NCBI GenBank assembly: GCA_022772985.1
Contig: JALEZJ010000103.1
Coordinates: 1-50,737 of the forward strand
Direction: 5' to 3'
From: Erysipelotrichaceae bacterium
GTDB taxonomy: Bacteria > Bacillota_I > Bacilli_A > RF39 > UBA660
DNA length: 50,737 nucleotides
The notes beneath the pieces are model-generated. The model saw nothing but the letters and a program-made list of their open reading frames with translations, did no database searches and was not told the DNA's origin. This document shows, piece by piece, positions 1 to 11,128 of the stretch (positions are counted from its first letter, which is position 1; the number at the start of each line of letters is the position of its first letter). A program made the position numbers and the translations under genes.

Positions 1-732
1 TTTGATGGTACCCCGCTCTATTTCAATATTGGTAAGACAAGAATTATATTGGAATGTTCCTCCCATCTTGATAATTTTATCTCTCATATTCTTGACAACT
101 GTTCTTAATACATCTGTTCCTATGTGAGGATTATGAATATACATGATTTCAGGATCTGCTCCGCAAGTGATAAAAATTTCGAATACTTTTTTCATACGAT
201 AATCCTTATCTTTTACTAAGGTATTTAGCTTTCCATCTGAAAAAGTGCCTGCTCCGCCTTCTCCAAATTGAACATTAGAGTTTATATTTAATTTTCCAGT
301 ATTCCAAAAATTTTCTACGGTTTCTACTCTTTTTTCAACAGGTTCTCCTCTTTCTATAATTAAGGGGTGATAACCTAATTCTGCTAAGAGATAGGCACAA
401 AATAGTCCAGCTGGACCACTTCCAATAATAATGGGTCTAGTAAATAAATTTTTGTCTCCTATATTTGGTAAAATGTATTCTTCTTTTGGTGATAGAAAGA
501 TATCCTTATCTTTTGCCTTGTGTTTTAAAATAGATTGTTCATTATTCAGTTTGACATCTACTTCATAAATATAATAAAGATTAGGTTTTTGTCTAGCATC
601 TAAGGATTTTTTGGTAATTTTTACATCTTGAATATTCTGCTCTTTGGTATTTAACTTGGTAGCAATTTTATGTTTTAATTCTATTTCTGAATCTTTTTCA
701 ACTGGAATTTTAATCTGTCTTACTCTAATCAT
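1..732 (-). CDS. FAD-dependent dehydrogenase (COG2509-like), 3' part truncated by window edge
   Basis: Reverse-strand reading from ATG at 732 gives MIRVRQIKIPVEKDSEIELKHKIATKLNTK...RPIIIGSGPAGLFCAYLLAELGYHPLIIERGEPVEKRVE...NVQFGEGGAGTFSDGKLNT; Rossmann GSGPAGL motif; open to window edge. Not in the supplied ORF track because it is incomplete. Confidence 0.85.
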   Translation of the reverse strand, partial: MIRVRQIKIPVEKDSEIELKHKIATKLNTKEQNIQDVKITKKSLDARQKPNLYYIYEVDVKLNNEQSILKHKAKDKDIFLSPKEEYILPNIGDKNLFTRPIIIGSGPAGLFCAYLLAELGYHPLIIERGEPVEKRVETVENFWNTGKLNINSNVQFGEGGAGTFSDGKLNTLVKDKDYRMKKVFEIFITCGADPEIMYIHNPHIGTDVLRTVVKNMRDKIIKMGGTFQYNSCLTNIEIERGTIK

Positions 733-1963
733 GTTCTTCTCCTTTTTGGCTAGTTCCTGCTAAATAACCTGTTATCCAAGCAAAACTTAAATTATAACCA
801 CCACAATCTCCGTCGACATCTAGAAGTTCTCCAGTTAAATAAAGACCTTTTTCTTTAGTAGATTCCATGCTATATGGATTGATTTCTGATAAGGGGATAC
901 CTCCGGTACAAGTTTGGGCTTGTTCAAAGGAATTGGTCCCTGTAATATCAAGCATAAATTTTGTTAGATTCGTTCCTAATAAGTATTTTTCTTGCATAGA
1001 AAGATGATTCCAAGTAATATCTCTTTTTATTTTGGATAGTTTTAAAATTAAATTAATTAATTTATAATTCAAAATACCATCTAATAAGTTAGAGATAGTT
1101 CTTCCTACAACTATTTTGTTTCTTTTATTCATCCAAGTAATAAATTCTTCTTCCTTAGTAATTGAAAATGGATGTAAGAAATTAATTTGGATTTGTTCTT
1201 TTTTATGCTCTGATAATCCACGGGATACTCTACCACTTAAACAGAAGATGCAGATACCACTTACTCCATAGTCAGTTAATTGAATTTCTCCTATTTGAGA
1301 GTCGATTAAATGGTTGTTTTCTATTAAGGAAACTTTGACATCACTGCGGATTCCATGCCATTCTTTTAGGTAGGTTGCGTTTGCTTTTAATTGGACTAAG
1401 GCTGGAAGTGGTTCTATTATGGTATGCCCTAGATTTTTAGCGAATTTATATCCTATTCCATCGCTTCCAGTTTTAGGGCATGCCTTAGATCCTGTTGATA
1501 AAATTACTTTGTTTCCTATAAACTCCCCTTTAGTTGTAGTTATTTTAAAGTTATCTTTTTCTTTTTCGATATTTAAAACTTCTGTTTCTGTAATTATTTC
1601 TACTCCTTGTAGTTCTGCTTCTTTGATTAGGGCAGTTTGAATACTCGTTGCTTGGTTAGAATATGGATAATAGTATCCATCTTTTATTTTAGGGATGATT
1701 CCTAATTTATTAAAAAATGATAATATTTCTTCTTGATTCTTTTTGGTTATCATTTTTTCTAGGAGCTCAGGATTTTTCGTGTGATAGTGAGTTAAGAATT
1801 GATCAACATTCCAATAATTACATTTTCCATTTCCAGTAATTAAGATTTTTTTACCTGGATTTGCATTTTTTTCAATTAAGGTTACTTTTCTTCCAGATTT
1901 TGCTGCATAAATGGATGCTACTAATCCAGATGCTCCTCCTCCTATTACAATAATATCTTTCAT
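725..1963 (-). CDS. NAD(P)/FAD-dependent oxidoreductase, BaiN/HI0933 (YhiN) family flavoprotein
   Basis: N-term VIGGGASGLVASIYAAKSGRKVTLIEKN, GKKILITGNGKCN, C-term GLYLTGELLDVDGDCGGYNLSFAWITGYLAG are typical of the family; 8-nt overlap with the next FAD gene. Confidence 0.9.
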   Translation of the reverse strand: MKDIIVIGGGASGLVASIYAAKSGRKVTLIEKNANPGKKILITGNGKCNYWNVDQFLTHYHTKNPELLEKMITKKNQEEILSFFNKLGIIPKIKDGYYYPYSNQATSIQTALIKEAELQGVEIITETEVLNIEKEKDNFKITTTKGEFIGNKVILSTGSKACPKTGSDGIGYKFAKNLGHTIIEPLPALVQLKANATYLKEWHGIRSDVKVSLIENNHLIDSQIGEIQLTDYGVSGICIFCLSGRVSRGLSEHKKEQIQINFLHPFSITKEEEFITWMNKRNKIVVGRTISNLLDGILNYKLINLILKLSKIKRDITWNHLSMQEKYLLGTNLTKFMLDITGTNSFEQAQTCTGGIPLSEINPYSMESTKEKGLYLTGELLDVDGDCGGYNLSFAWITGYLAGTSQKGEEHD

Positions 1964-2104
1964 ATATACACCTCTTCATACTCATTTATTATATCATTTT
2001 TTCTATTAAATATCTTCTTTTTATTATTTTAAAATACTTATTCAGTGATAACCTTGTATTATTCTTATACTCTGTATGAGATATTATATCTAATATAAAT
2101 AAGA

Positions 2105-2136
2105 AAAAATATGCTTACTTTAATTGGCATATTCTT
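2105..2136. terminator. Probable intrinsic terminator hairpin
   Basis: aatatgc-N12-gcatatt hairpin with A-run on one side and T-run on the other, so terminator-like on both strands. Confidence 0.45.
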
Positions 2137-2411
2137 ATTTTTTTCTTGATAATACTTCTTTAATAGATTTTGTTAAGGTATTACTATAATATTTATCCAC
2201 CCTTCTTTTTGATTATTTGGATGAATTGTATTTTCAAATTTTATATCAATATCATTATGTGTTCTATAGTCATTACTTAGTAATTGTGAGTAAAAAATAC
2301 ATTGTTTATTTGTAATAACTGTAACACTTCTTACTCTCCTTTTTTTATTACAATATTGAAAGTATTCATAAGGATTTAATTATAGACTTCTTTTATCTAT
2401 TTCTTAGACAT
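2135..2411 (-). pseudogene. Decayed small protein gene
   Basis: Minus strand reads (ATG 2411) MSKx EIDKRSL*LNPYEYFQYCNKKRRVRSVTVITNKQCIFYSQLLSNDYRTHNDIDIKFENTIHPNNQKEG, then a frame change into VDKYYSNTLTKSIKEVLSRKK* (stop 2135). Protein-like composition broken by an in-frame stop and at least one frameshift. Confidence 0.5.
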
Positions 2412-2662
2412 TTTTTAATCCTTTTGAAATTATTTTTTGATTTTAGTATATTATATTTTCTATTACTTACTGATTTATTCTTTTATTATTTTACTAGAAA
2501 TAGACACTTTATTTTATATTCTTTCCTGTTTCAGTATTTTTGATATCAAAAAAACTTACCTTCTCTTTTCAATTTAGAGCAGAGTTTTAGAAATTTATAC
2601 CTATGTGAAATTAAAATATAGTGATATTCTAGTGATTACTAATAAGGATATTCTCAAAATTT

Positions 2663-2688
2663 AAAAATCCACTACTGTGTGGAATTTT
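2663..2688 (-). terminator. Intrinsic terminator downstream of the 101-aa ORF
   Basis: Minus strand AAAATTCCAC-ACAGTA-GTGGATTTTT, immediately after the stop at 2692. Confidence 0.6.
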
Positions 2689-2691
2689 CTT

Positions 2692-2997
2692 TTATATGCA
2701 TTGTTTTAAAATATTTTCAATCGTTTTACTATTATAGATAATATTATCATCTATACTATACATTTTAAATTCATTTTTTAATAAGTCAAATACTAAAAAA
2801 TTATTATCCAAACAATCTATCAGAGGAATGATATCCTCTTTCATAATACCTAATTCTTCCTTATAATTAATAATTTCGCTTTCACTTAGTAATCTTTGTT
2901 CTCCATAAAATGTAGGTTCTATATCTATTTTTTTTAATAATTGTAACAATTCTTTATTATTGATGGTTTTGTATTTATTTAATAATAACTTGCTCAT
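2692..2997 (-). CDS. Hypothetical protein, possibly SMI1/KNR4 (SUKH)-like
   Basis: 101 aa; segment IPLIDCLDNNFLVFDLLKNEFKMYSIDDNI resembles the SUKH core by eye; followed by a terminator. Confidence 0.65.
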   Translation of the reverse strand: MSKLLLNKYKTINNKELLQLLKKIDIEPTFYGEQRLLSESEIINYKEELGIMKEDIIPLIDCLDNNFLVFDLLKNEFKMYSIDDNIIYNSKTIENILKQCI

Positions 2998-3012
2998 AAC
3001 TTCTCCCTATCT

Positions 3013-3219
3013 TTATCTTAGTTTTCCCTTGGTTTTATCAGTAATTGGACCTTCTCTAACTTCTGTAATTGATACATAAGTATAATTTGGCTTTTCTAAC
3101 TTCTTTTTATCGCTTTCTTTAATGGGATCGGCTTTCATATATTTATATTGGGTATTTTTGTTAAGTGATGATTTTTCAGTATTTTTTATTTCATTTACTT
3201 CATTTATTCTAAATTTCAT
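3013..3219 (-). CDS. Hypothetical small polar protein
   Basis: 68-aa ORF, 15 nt upstream of the 101-aa ORF and same strand; no recognised family. Confidence 0.5.
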   Translation of the reverse strand: MKFRINEVNEIKNTEKSSLNKNTQYKYMKADPIKESDKKKLEKPNYTYVSITEVREGPITDKTKGKLR

Positions 3220-3389
3220 TTTCTCATCCTTTCTCTTTTCAATTTCTTTTATTTAAAAGTAACATAAAATTATGTTTATTTCAATTTTTTATCAGTCATT
3301 TTACACTGCTTTTTGATTTCAGTTAACTATATTACTAGAAATTTTTTAAATAAGAACTATTATTAAGAAGCAATTGCCCCAAAAGAAAA

Positions 3390-3407
3390 GAGTAACCTAA
3401 GTTACTC
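3390..3407 (-). terminator. rpoC intrinsic terminator overlapping the stop codon
   Basis: Minus strand GAGTAAC-TTAG-GTTACTC followed by TTTTCTTTT; the rpoC TAA (3402-3404) is inside the stem. Confidence 0.8.
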
Positions 3408-6400
3408 CATAAATTCTTCTTCTAGAACTTCTGATGGTTCTTCATCATAAAATTCTTTTTCTAGACTATAGCCAATATCCATATATTCTTTGGCGCCTGT
3501 TCCAGCAGGGATTAATTTTCCAATGATAACATTTTCTTTTAATCCATGTAATTTATCGGTTGCTCCTTTGACAGCAGCCTCTGTTAGTATTCTTGTTGTT
3601 TCTTGGAAGGATGCAGATGATAGGAAGGAATCTGTTTGTAATGCAGCTTTGGTAATACCAAGTAGAATTGGTTGTCCTATTGCTGGTTTCTTTCCTTGAA
3701 TGATGACATCTCTATTTCCATTTGTAAAGTCAGAGATAGATACTACTGTACTTGGTACAAAATTGGTATCTCCAGCGTCTTGGACTCTAATTAGAGAGAT
3801 CATTCTCTTAGCAATTAATTCTACGTGTTTATCATTAATATCAACACCTTGTGATCTATATACTTTTTGTACTTCTTTTAAGATGTATTGTTGGACTGTA
3901 TTTGGATCAGTTACTGCTAATAATTCTTTTGGAGAGACACTACCTTCTGTTAATTGGTCTCCTGCATTAATTTTATCTCCTTTTTCTACTTTAAGTTTTG
4001 CACCATACATTGTTAAGTGTTCTCTAACTTCTTTGTCATTCTTGACGTAGATCTTAAATCTACCATTGGCATCTTCAATTTTTTGAACGGTTCCATCGAT
4101 TTCAGAGATGGTTGCTTTTCCTTTTGGAATACGTGCTTCAAATAACTCTTCAACACGTGGAAGACCTTGAGTAATATCGGTTCCAGCTACTCCACCAGTG
4201 TGGAATGTTCTCATGGTTAACTGGGTTCCTGGTTCTCCAATTGATTGAGCTCCCATAATACCTACGGCTTCTCCAATTTCTACTAGATTTCCGGTTGCTA
4301 AGTTTCTACCATAACATTTTTGACAAACACCATGTGCAGTACGACATGTTAAGACGGTTCTGATTTCCACTGCCGTAATTCCGGCTTTGATAATCTTATC
4401 TGCAATATTTTCGGTAATATAAGTATCTTTTTCACAAATTACTTCTTTTGTTTCTGGATTTATTACTTTTTTGTTAGTAAATCTTCCTAAAATTCTATCA
4501 TAAAGTGGTTCAATAATGCCATCTTTATCGTCTGTAAATGCTGTTACTAGAGATCCTTGAGTAGTTTTACAATCACTTTCTCTTACAATCATATCTTGGG
4601 CTACATCTACTAAACGTCTAGTCATATATCCAGAGTCAGCTGTTTTTAAAGCTGTATCGGCACTACCTTTACGAGCACCGTGAGTAGATAAGAAGAATTC
4701 TGATACTGATAATCCATCATTGAATGATGATAGGATTGGAATTTCTACTGGGTCTCCGTTTGGTTTTGCCATGATACCACGCATACCAGCTAATTGAACA
4801 AAGTTAGAAATAGATCCACGAGCTTTAGAGTTCATCATGATGAAGATTGGATTATCTTCATATTCTTTGGATGCGGCATATTCACTTAATTCTGTTTCGA
4901 TATCTTTTTTGGCTTTGTTCCATACTTCTATTACAAGATCAAGTCTTTCTTTTTCAGTAATTAAACCTCTTTGGAATTGTTTGTTAATTTTCTTAACTTC
5001 TTTGTTACTTGCTTCTACTATTTTTTCTTTGTTTTTACTAGTTACAATATCAGAGTAGGCAATTGTAATTCCAGAGTAAGTGGAATATTTGAATCCTTGG
5101 TCTTTTAATTTGTCAAGGAAAATAGAAGTTTCGGTTGTTCTATAACGTTTGAACATTTGGGCGATAATTTTTTCAAGAGCACCTTTATTGAATGGTTTTG
5201 CTCTTTTCATATTTTTAATTTCTTCTTTAATATCTTTTCCATAATCAATAAAATATTTTGCTGGTGTTACCCCTTCAATATTTTCTGATGATGGTTCATT
5301 TAGATATGGGAAGGAATCTGGTAAGATTTCATTAAAGATAATTTTACCTGGTGTTGTTACTAAATATTTATTTTTATAAGTATCTAAGAATACTTTGTGT
5401 TTAAATGAGTTGACTGGAATAGCAATTCTAGTATGAAGGGTAATCTCTCTTCTTTGATATGCCATAAGAGCTTCATTGGTATTTTTGAAGATTCTTCCCT
5501 CTCCTTCTAATCCATCTTTTTCCATTGTAATATAATAGTTTCCTAAAATCATATCCTGTGATGGAGTTACGATAGGGGATCCATCTTTTGGACTTAAGAT
5601 GTTATTAGCACCTAACATTAAAATTCTTTCTTCGGCTTTGGCTTCTTCTGATAGAGGTACGTGAACAGCCATTTGGTCTCCATCGAAGTCAGCATTAAAT
5701 CCTGTTGTTACTAATGGATGCAAACGAATTGCTTTTCCTGAGATTAGTTTTGGTTCAAAGGCTTGAATACCAAGTCTGTGCAATGTTGGTGCACGGTTTA
5801 GCATTACTGGGTGCTCTTTGATTACTTCTTCTACAACATCCCATACTTTTTCATCTTTATTTTCAATCATTTTTTTAGCTGCTTTGATATTGTTAGCTAA
5901 TTCTTTTGCTACTAAGCCATTGATAACATGTGGTTTGAATAGTTCTAGAGCCATATCTTTTGGAATTCCACATTGATACATTTTTAAGTCTGGTCCTACT
6001 ACGATAACAGAACGACCTGAGTAATCAACACGTTTTCCAAGTAAGTTTTGACGGAAACGTCCTTGCTTTCCTTTTAGCATGCTAGATAATGATTTTAAAG
6101 CACGATTTCCTGCTCCTGTTACACTTCTACCACGACGTCCATTATCGAATAGGGCATCTACGGCTTCTTGTAACATACGTTTTTCATTTTGAATGATAAT
6201 AGATGGAGCTCCTAATTCAATTAGTTTCTTTAAACGATTGTTACGATTGATGACACGTCTATATAAATCATTTAAGTCAGATGTTGCAAAACGTCCACCA
6301 TCTAGTTGAATCATTGGGCGAAGTTCTGGTGGGATGACTGGTAAAGCTTCTAAAATCATCCATTCTGGTTTATTTCCTGAGGTTGCAAATGCATTTAGAA

Positions 6401-7034
6401 CGTCTAATCTTTTTACTAATCTGATTCTTCTTTGTCCTGTTGCATTTTCTAACTCTTTTTGTAATTCTTCTAGTTCTTTATTTACATCTACTTCACTTAA
6501 TAATTGTTTAATAGCAGCAGCACCCATACCTACTTTAAAGGTATTTCCGTATTTTTCATAATAAACACGATATTCTTTATCAGATAGGGTTTGTTTTTTT
6601 ACTAATGTAGTTGCTCCTGGATCTAGAACAACGTAAGATACAAAATAAATTACTTCTTCTAGATCTCTAGGAGACATATCTAGGCACAATCCAATATAAG
6701 ATGGTATTCCTTTTACGTACCAGATATGACTAACAGGAGTTGCAAGTTCAATATGCCCCATTCTTTCACGTCTAACTTTAGATTTTGTTACTTCTACACC
6801 ACAGCGATCGCAGACGATACCTTTATATCTTAGTCTTTTATATTTTCCACAGTTACATTCATAATCTCTGGTTGGTCCAAAGATTTTTTCACAAAATAAT
6901 CCGTCTCTTTCAGGTTTTAAAGTTCTGTAATTGATGGTTTCTGGTTTTTTAACTTCTCCATAAGACCAATCACGAATTGTTTCAGGAGAAGCAATTCCAA
7001 TTTTTAAAGCTTTAAAATTATTTGCTTCTACCAT
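3402..7034 (-). CDS. rpoC: DNA-directed RNA polymerase subunit beta'
   Basis: 1210 aa; [26 protein letters not shown] zinc site, catalytic [37 protein letters not shown]. Confidence 0.99.
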   Translation of the reverse strand: MVEANNFKALKIGIASPETIRDWSYGEVKKPETINYRTLKPERDGLFCEKIFGPTRDYECNCGKYKRLRYKGIVCDRCGVEVTKSKVRRERMGHIELATPVSHIWYVKGIPSYIGLCLDMSPRDLEEVIYFVSYVVLDPGATTLVKKQTLSDKEYRVYYEKYGNTFKVGMGAAAIKQLLSEVDVNKELEELQKELENATGQRRIRLVKRLDVLNAFATSGNKPEWMILEALPVIPPELRPMIQLDGGRFATSDLNDLYRRVINRNNRLKKLIELGAPSIIIQNEKRMLQEAVDALFDNGRRGRSVTGAGNRALKSLSSMLKGKQGRFRQNLLGKRVDYSGRSVIVVGPDLKMYQCGIPKDMALELFKPHVINGLVAKELANNIKAAKKMIENKDEKVWDVVEEVIKEHPVMLNRAPTLHRLGIQAFEPKLISGKAIRLHPLVTTGFNADFDGDQMAVHVPLSEEAKAEERILMLGANNILSPKDGSPIVTPSQDMILGNYYITMEKDGLEGEGRIFKNTNEALMAYQRREITLHTRIAIPVNSFKHKVFLDTYKNKYLVTTPGKIIFNEILPDSFPYLNEPSSENIEGVTPAKYFIDYGKDIKEEIKNMKRAKPFNKGALEKIIAQMFKRYRTTETSIFLDKLKDQGFKYSTYSGITIAYSDIVTSKNKEKIVEASNKEVKKINKQFQRGLITEKERLDLVIEVWNKAKKDIETELSEYAASKEYEDNPIFIMMNSKARGSISNFVQLAGMRGIMAKPNGDPVEIPILSSFNDGLSVSEFFLSTHGARKGSADTALKTADSGYMTRRLVDVAQDMIVRESDCKTTQGSLVTAFTDDKDGIIEPLYDRILGRFTNKKVINPETKEVICEKDTYITENIADKIIKAGITAVEIRTVLTCRTAHGVCQKCYGRNLATGNLVEIGEAVGIMGAQSIGEPGTQLTMRTFHTGGVAGTDITQGLPRVEELFEARIPKGKATISEIDGTVQKIEDANGRFKIYVKNDKEVREHLTMYGAKLKVEKGDKINAGDQLTEGSVSPKELLAVTDPNTVQQYILKEVQKVYRSQGVDINDKHVELIAKRMISLIRVQDAGDTNFVPSTVVSISDFTNGNRDVIIQGKKPAIGQPILLGITKAALQTDSFLSSASFQETTRILTEAAVKGATDKLHGLKENVIIGKLIPAGTGAKEYMDIGYSLEKEFYDEEPSEVLEEEFME

Positions 7035-10000
7035 TAGAACTCACCTCCTATTTCTTCGTCATCAAAATCTTCATCGATTTCTTCTAATTCTTCATACTCT
7101 TCTTCTGAAGTTTCATCATTTTCTAACTCTTCTTCTTCGATATCCTCATATTCATCTTCTAATTCATCTACATCATCCATAGCAGCTTTTATATTTGATG
7201 GAGTTTTATCATCAGATACTTCTTCTATTAATGGGGTATCATCCTCTTCTTCATCTTCTGTCATTTCTAATTCTTTAAATCCGACAACTTCATCATGATT
7301 ATTAATAACAGAAATATCTAAACCTAATGCTTGGAATTCTTTAATTAATACGCGGAAAGCTTCTGGAATTCCTGGACTTGGTAGTGGATTTCCTTTTACG
7401 ATAGATTCATATACTTTTACACGACCTACTACATCATCTGACTTATAAGTTAAGATTTCTTGTAGAACATGTGATGCTCCATATGCTTCTAGTGCCCAAA
7501 TTTCCATTTCTCCAAATCTTTGACCACCAAATTGAGCTTTTCCACCTAATGGTTGTTGTGTTACTAATGAGTATGGTCCAGTTGATCTTGCATGCAATTT
7601 ATCATCTACCATGTGATGTAATTTTACGAAATACATCACACCTACACTGATTCTGTGATCAAATGGTTCTCCAGTTCTTCCATCATATAGAACGGTTTTT
7701 CCATCTTCATCCATGCCAGCTTCTCTCATCATTGCTTTGACATCTTCGGTTGAAGCTCCGTCTAATACTGGAGTTGCTACATGAACACCTAGTTTTTTAC
7801 AAGCCATTCCCATATGTAATTCAAGTACTTGTCCAATATTCATACGAGATGGAACACCTTGTGGATTTAACATAATATCAATTGGTGTACCATCTGGTAA
7901 ATAAGGCATATCTTCTTCTGGTAAGATTAGGGAAATAACACCTTTGTTGCCATGACGTCCTGACATTTTATCACCAATTTGAATCTTACGTTTTTGAATG
8001 ATATAAACTCTTACTACTTTACTTACTCCACTAGGTAAATCTTCATTGTCTTCTTTCGTGTATACTTTTACATCATGAACAATTCCTTCTCCACCATGTG
8101 GTACTGTTAGAGAAGAATTACGGACTTCTCTTGTTTTTTCTCCAAAGATGGCATGTAATAATTTTTCTTCGCTTGTTAAGTCTGCCATTCCTTTTGGTGT
8201 TACTTTACCTACTAGAATGTCACCTTCTTTGACTTCAGTTCCAATTCTAATAATACCATTTTCGTCTAGGTTTTTACGAGCATCTTCACTAACGTTTGGA
8301 ATATCTCTCGTGATTTCTTCTGGTCCTAATTTGGTATCGCGACATTGGGTTTCATAATCTTCAATGTGTAGTGATGTATATACATCTTCTTTGACTAATC
8401 TTTCATTCATGATTACAGCGTCTTCGAAGTTATAACCATTAAATGTCATGAAGGCAATTGTCATGTTTTTACCTAAAGCTAGTTCTCCTTTATCTGTACT
8501 TGGTCCATCGGCAATAATTTGTCCACGTCTTACTTTATCTCCCGCTCTAACGATTGGTCTGTGGTTTGCTGTTTCGCCTTGGTTTGATCTTTCAAAAGTA
8601 GCAAGTTCATAAGTATCAGTTCCTTTGGCATTTTTTACAACAATTTTCTTTGCATCCACATAATCTACTATACCTTCTGCATGTGATACTACTACAGCTC
8701 CACTATCTCTTGCTGCTACATATTCTACACCAGTTCCAACATATGGTGCTTCTGTTGTTAATAGTGGTAATGCTTGACGTTGCATGTTTGCTCCCATTAG
8801 GGCACGAGTTGCATCATCGTGTTCTAGGAATGGGATTAAGCTTGTTGTAACTGATACTACTTGTTGTGGTGATACGTCAATATAATCTACTTGTTCTGCT
8901 GGAATGATAACATTTTCACCATTAAATCTACCAGCAACAGTTGCGTCAGTAATTTCCATATCATCATTTACGTTTACTGTTGCTTGTGAAATATAGTAAT
9001 CTTGTTCTTCATTCGCCGTTAAATATTCTACTTTATCTGTTAATTTTTTATTTTCTACTTTACGATATGGAGTTTGAATAAATCCATATTCATCAATTTT
9101 GGCATAGCTTGCTAGAGAAGTAATTAGTCCAATATTTTGTCCTTCTGGAGACTCGATTGGACAAATTCTTCCGTAGTGAGAAGCATTTACATCACGTACT
9201 TCCATTCCAGCTCTATCACGAGATAATCCGCCTGGTCCTAAGGCAGATAATCTTCTTTTGTGAGTAAGTTCTGCAATTGGGTTTACTTGATCCATAAATT
9301 GTGATAGTTGGCTTGAACCAAAAAATTCTTTGATTACAGCAGTTACTGGTCTAATGTTAATTAAAGTTTTAGGGGTAACTGTTTCAATGTCTTGAGTAGT
9401 CATTCTTTCTCTTACTACTCTTTCCATTCTAGATAGTCCAATTTTTAATTGATTTTGTAATAATTCTCCTACTTGTCTTACACGTCTATTTCCTAAATGA
9501 TCAATTTCATCATCATGTCCAATTCCATCAAGTAAATTTAAATAGTAAGAAATTGATGCATAAACATCGGAAATAGTTAGTGTTCTTATATCTAGAGTTT
9601 GATCATTTCCAATCAATTTAACTTTTTTTGTTGGATCTTTTGGTGAATAAACATATAATACTTGAACTGTTTTGTGATTATCTAATTCTTCATTTACTTT
9701 TACATCTTCATAGCCATAACCATTATCTAATAGTTCTTGTAATTTTGTATATACTTCTTTCGTTATTTTGGTACCATCTGTAAATATTGTTTCTCCATCT
9801 ACTACAATATCCTGAGCTAAGACATTATTTAAAAGCCTATCTGTAATATTTAATCTCTTATTAAATTTATAACGACCAACACGTGCTAAATCATAACGAA
9901 AGTTATCAAAGAATCTCGTAATCAATTGATTTTTTGATGAGTCTAACGTGGTTGGTTCTCCTGGTCTTAATTTCTCGTAAATTTCGATTAAGGCTTCATC

Positions 10001-10687
10001 GGTATTCTTAGTTGAATCTTTTTCAATTGTATTTTTTAAGTAAACGTTGTTATCAAATACTTCTAAAATATCTTCATCAGTAGAAAGTCCAAATGCTCTT
10101 AATAGAGTCGTAACAGGTACTTTTCTAGTTCTATCAATTCTAACATAGATAACATCTTTTGCATCTGTTTCATATTCTAGCCAAGTTCCACGTGTTGGTA
10201 TTACTTTGGCTGCAAATACCGGTTTTCCATTTTTGTCTAATTCTTTTGAGTAATATACACTTGGTGATCTTACTAATTGAGATACAATTACTCTTTCTGC
10301 TCCATTAATAATGAAGGTACCACTTTCTGTCATTAGTGGCATATCTCCTAAAAAGATTTCTTGTTCTTTTACTTCTCCTGTTTCATTGTTAAATAATCTT
10401 GTTTGTACTTTTAAAGGAGATGCATAGGTAATCTGTCTATCTTTACATTCCTTTAAGGAATATCTTGGTGTATCAAATTCGTATTCTCCGAATTCTAGTG
10501 ATAGACTACCTGAAAAACTTTCAATTGGGAATAAGTCTTCAAAAACTTCTTTGATCCCTGTTTTTACGAACCATTGATATGATTCTTTTTGAATTTGTAA
10601 TAAATTATCAAGTTCTAATGAATTTTTGATCATAGAAAAATTTCTTCTTTTTCTATAATCGCCACTTTGCTTTAATTTATAAGCCAT
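7034..10687 (-). CDS. rpoB: DNA-directed RNA polymerase subunit beta
   Basis: 1217 aa; [66 protein letters not shown] overlap with rpoC. Confidence 0.99.
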   Translation of the reverse strand: MAYKLKQSGDYRKRRNFSMIKNSLELDNLLQIQKESYQWFVKTGIKEVFEDLFPIESFSGSLSLEFGEYEFDTPRYSLKECKDRQITYASPLKVQTRLFNNETGEVKEQEIFLGDMPLMTESGTFIINGAERVIVSQLVRSPSVYYSKELDKNGKPVFAAKVIPTRGTWLEYETDAKDVIYVRIDRTRKVPVTTLLRAFGLSTDEDILEVFDNNVYLKNTIEKDSTKNTDEALIEIYEKLRPGEPTTLDSSKNQLITRFFDNFRYDLARVGRYKFNKRLNITDRLLNNVLAQDIVVDGETIFTDGTKITKEVYTKLQELLDNGYGYEDVKVNEELDNHKTVQVLYVYSPKDPTKKVKLIGNDQTLDIRTLTISDVYASISYYLNLLDGIGHDDEIDHLGNRRVRQVGELLQNQLKIGLSRMERVVRERMTTQDIETVTPKTLINIRPVTAVIKEFFGSSQLSQFMDQVNPIAELTHKRRLSALGPGGLSRDRAGMEVRDVNASHYGRICPIESPEGQNIGLITSLASYAKIDEYGFIQTPYRKVENKKLTDKVEYLTANEEQDYYISQATVNVNDDMEITDATVAGRFNGENVIIPAEQVDYIDVSPQQVVSVTTSLIPFLEHDDATRALMGANMQRQALPLLTTEAPYVGTGVEYVAARDSGAVVVSHAEGIVDYVDAKKIVVKNAKGTDTYELATFERSNQGETANHRPIVRAGDKVRRGQIIADGPSTDKGELALGKNMTIAFMTFNGYNFEDAVIMNERLVKEDVYTSLHIEDYETQCRDTKLGPEEITRDIPNVSEDARKNLDENGIIRIGTEVKEGDILVGKVTPKGMADLTSEEKLLHAIFGEKTREVRNSSLTVPHGGEGIVHDVKVYTKEDNEDLPSGVSKVVRVYIIQKRKIQIGDKMSGRHGNKGVISLILPEEDMPYLPDGTPIDIMLNPQGVPSRMNIGQVLELHMGMACKKLGVHVATPVLDGASTEDVKAMMREAGMDEDGKTVLYDGRTGEPFDHRISVGVMYFVKLHHMVDDKLHARSTGPYSLVTQQPLGGKAQFGGQRFGEMEIWALEAYGASHVLQEILTYKSDDVVGRVKVYESIVKGNPLPSPGIPEAFRVLIKEFQALGLDISVINNHDEVVGFKELEMTEDEEEDDTPLIEEVSDDKTPSNIKAAMDDVDELEDEYEDIEEEELENDETSEEEYEELEEIDEDFDDEEIGGEF

Positions 10688-10755
10688 TAAATTTCACCCC
10701 TATGCCTAGTTTTTTCGCTATTCCACGTCAAAAAGAGACGCGTTTCCAATATATA

Positions 10756-10784
10756 ATGTTAGCATCTCTTCTTTGAATTGTCAA
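10756..10784 (-). promoter_or_regulatory. Sigma-A-type promoter of rpoBC
   Basis: Minus strand TTGACA (10784-10779), 17-nt spacer, TAACAT (10761-10756), with extended -10 TGC. Confidence 0.8.
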
Positions 10785-10852
10785 TGAAAAAAGCTAATAA
10801 AAATTAACTTTTTCCCACAATTTTGTTGATAATTATTTTTCTCATTTATGAA

Positions 10853-11128
10853 TTAAATTTCTGTATCTTCTAAATCCTCTTTTAAAAGATTTAAAAATAA
10901 CTTTGATAATTCTTTTAGTCTATTTTCGTCCGTTTCTTCTTGGATCATTATTTTTTCTTCTTTTTTGATTGCTTCTACAATTTTAACATTTTCCATATCT
11001 GGATTTTCTTCTTTATCAATAGGTGCGATTAAATAATATTTTTTTCCGGAGTATTCTAACATTTTTAGAATTGTATATTCACTTTCATCTCCAAGTGTAA
11101 TAATATCATATAATTCTATTTCTTTCAT
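10853..11128 (-). CDS. DUF1292 (YrzB-like) family protein
   Basis: 91 aa; DIITLGDESEYTILKMLEYSGKKYYLIAPIDKEENPD is the DUF1292 pattern; overlaps the upstream gene by 4 nt. Confidence 0.75.
   Translation of the reverse strand: MKEIELYDIITLGDESEYTILKMLEYSGKKYYLIAPIDKEENPDMENVKIVEAIKKEEKIMIQEETDENRLKELSKLFLNLLKEDLEDTEI

Noticed and set aside
8650-8850. Plus-strand ORF rich in H and L inside rpoB
   Set aside because: Antisense to a confident rpoB; composition is a by-product of rpoB codons. Same for the other plus-strand ORFs inside rpoB, rpoC, gatA/B and the P-type ATPase.
9230-9330. Possible rifampicin-resistance substitutions in RpoB
   Set aside because: Cluster reads [33 protein letters not shown] with key residues as in sensitive enzymes; the V and A/L changes are ordinary lineage variation.
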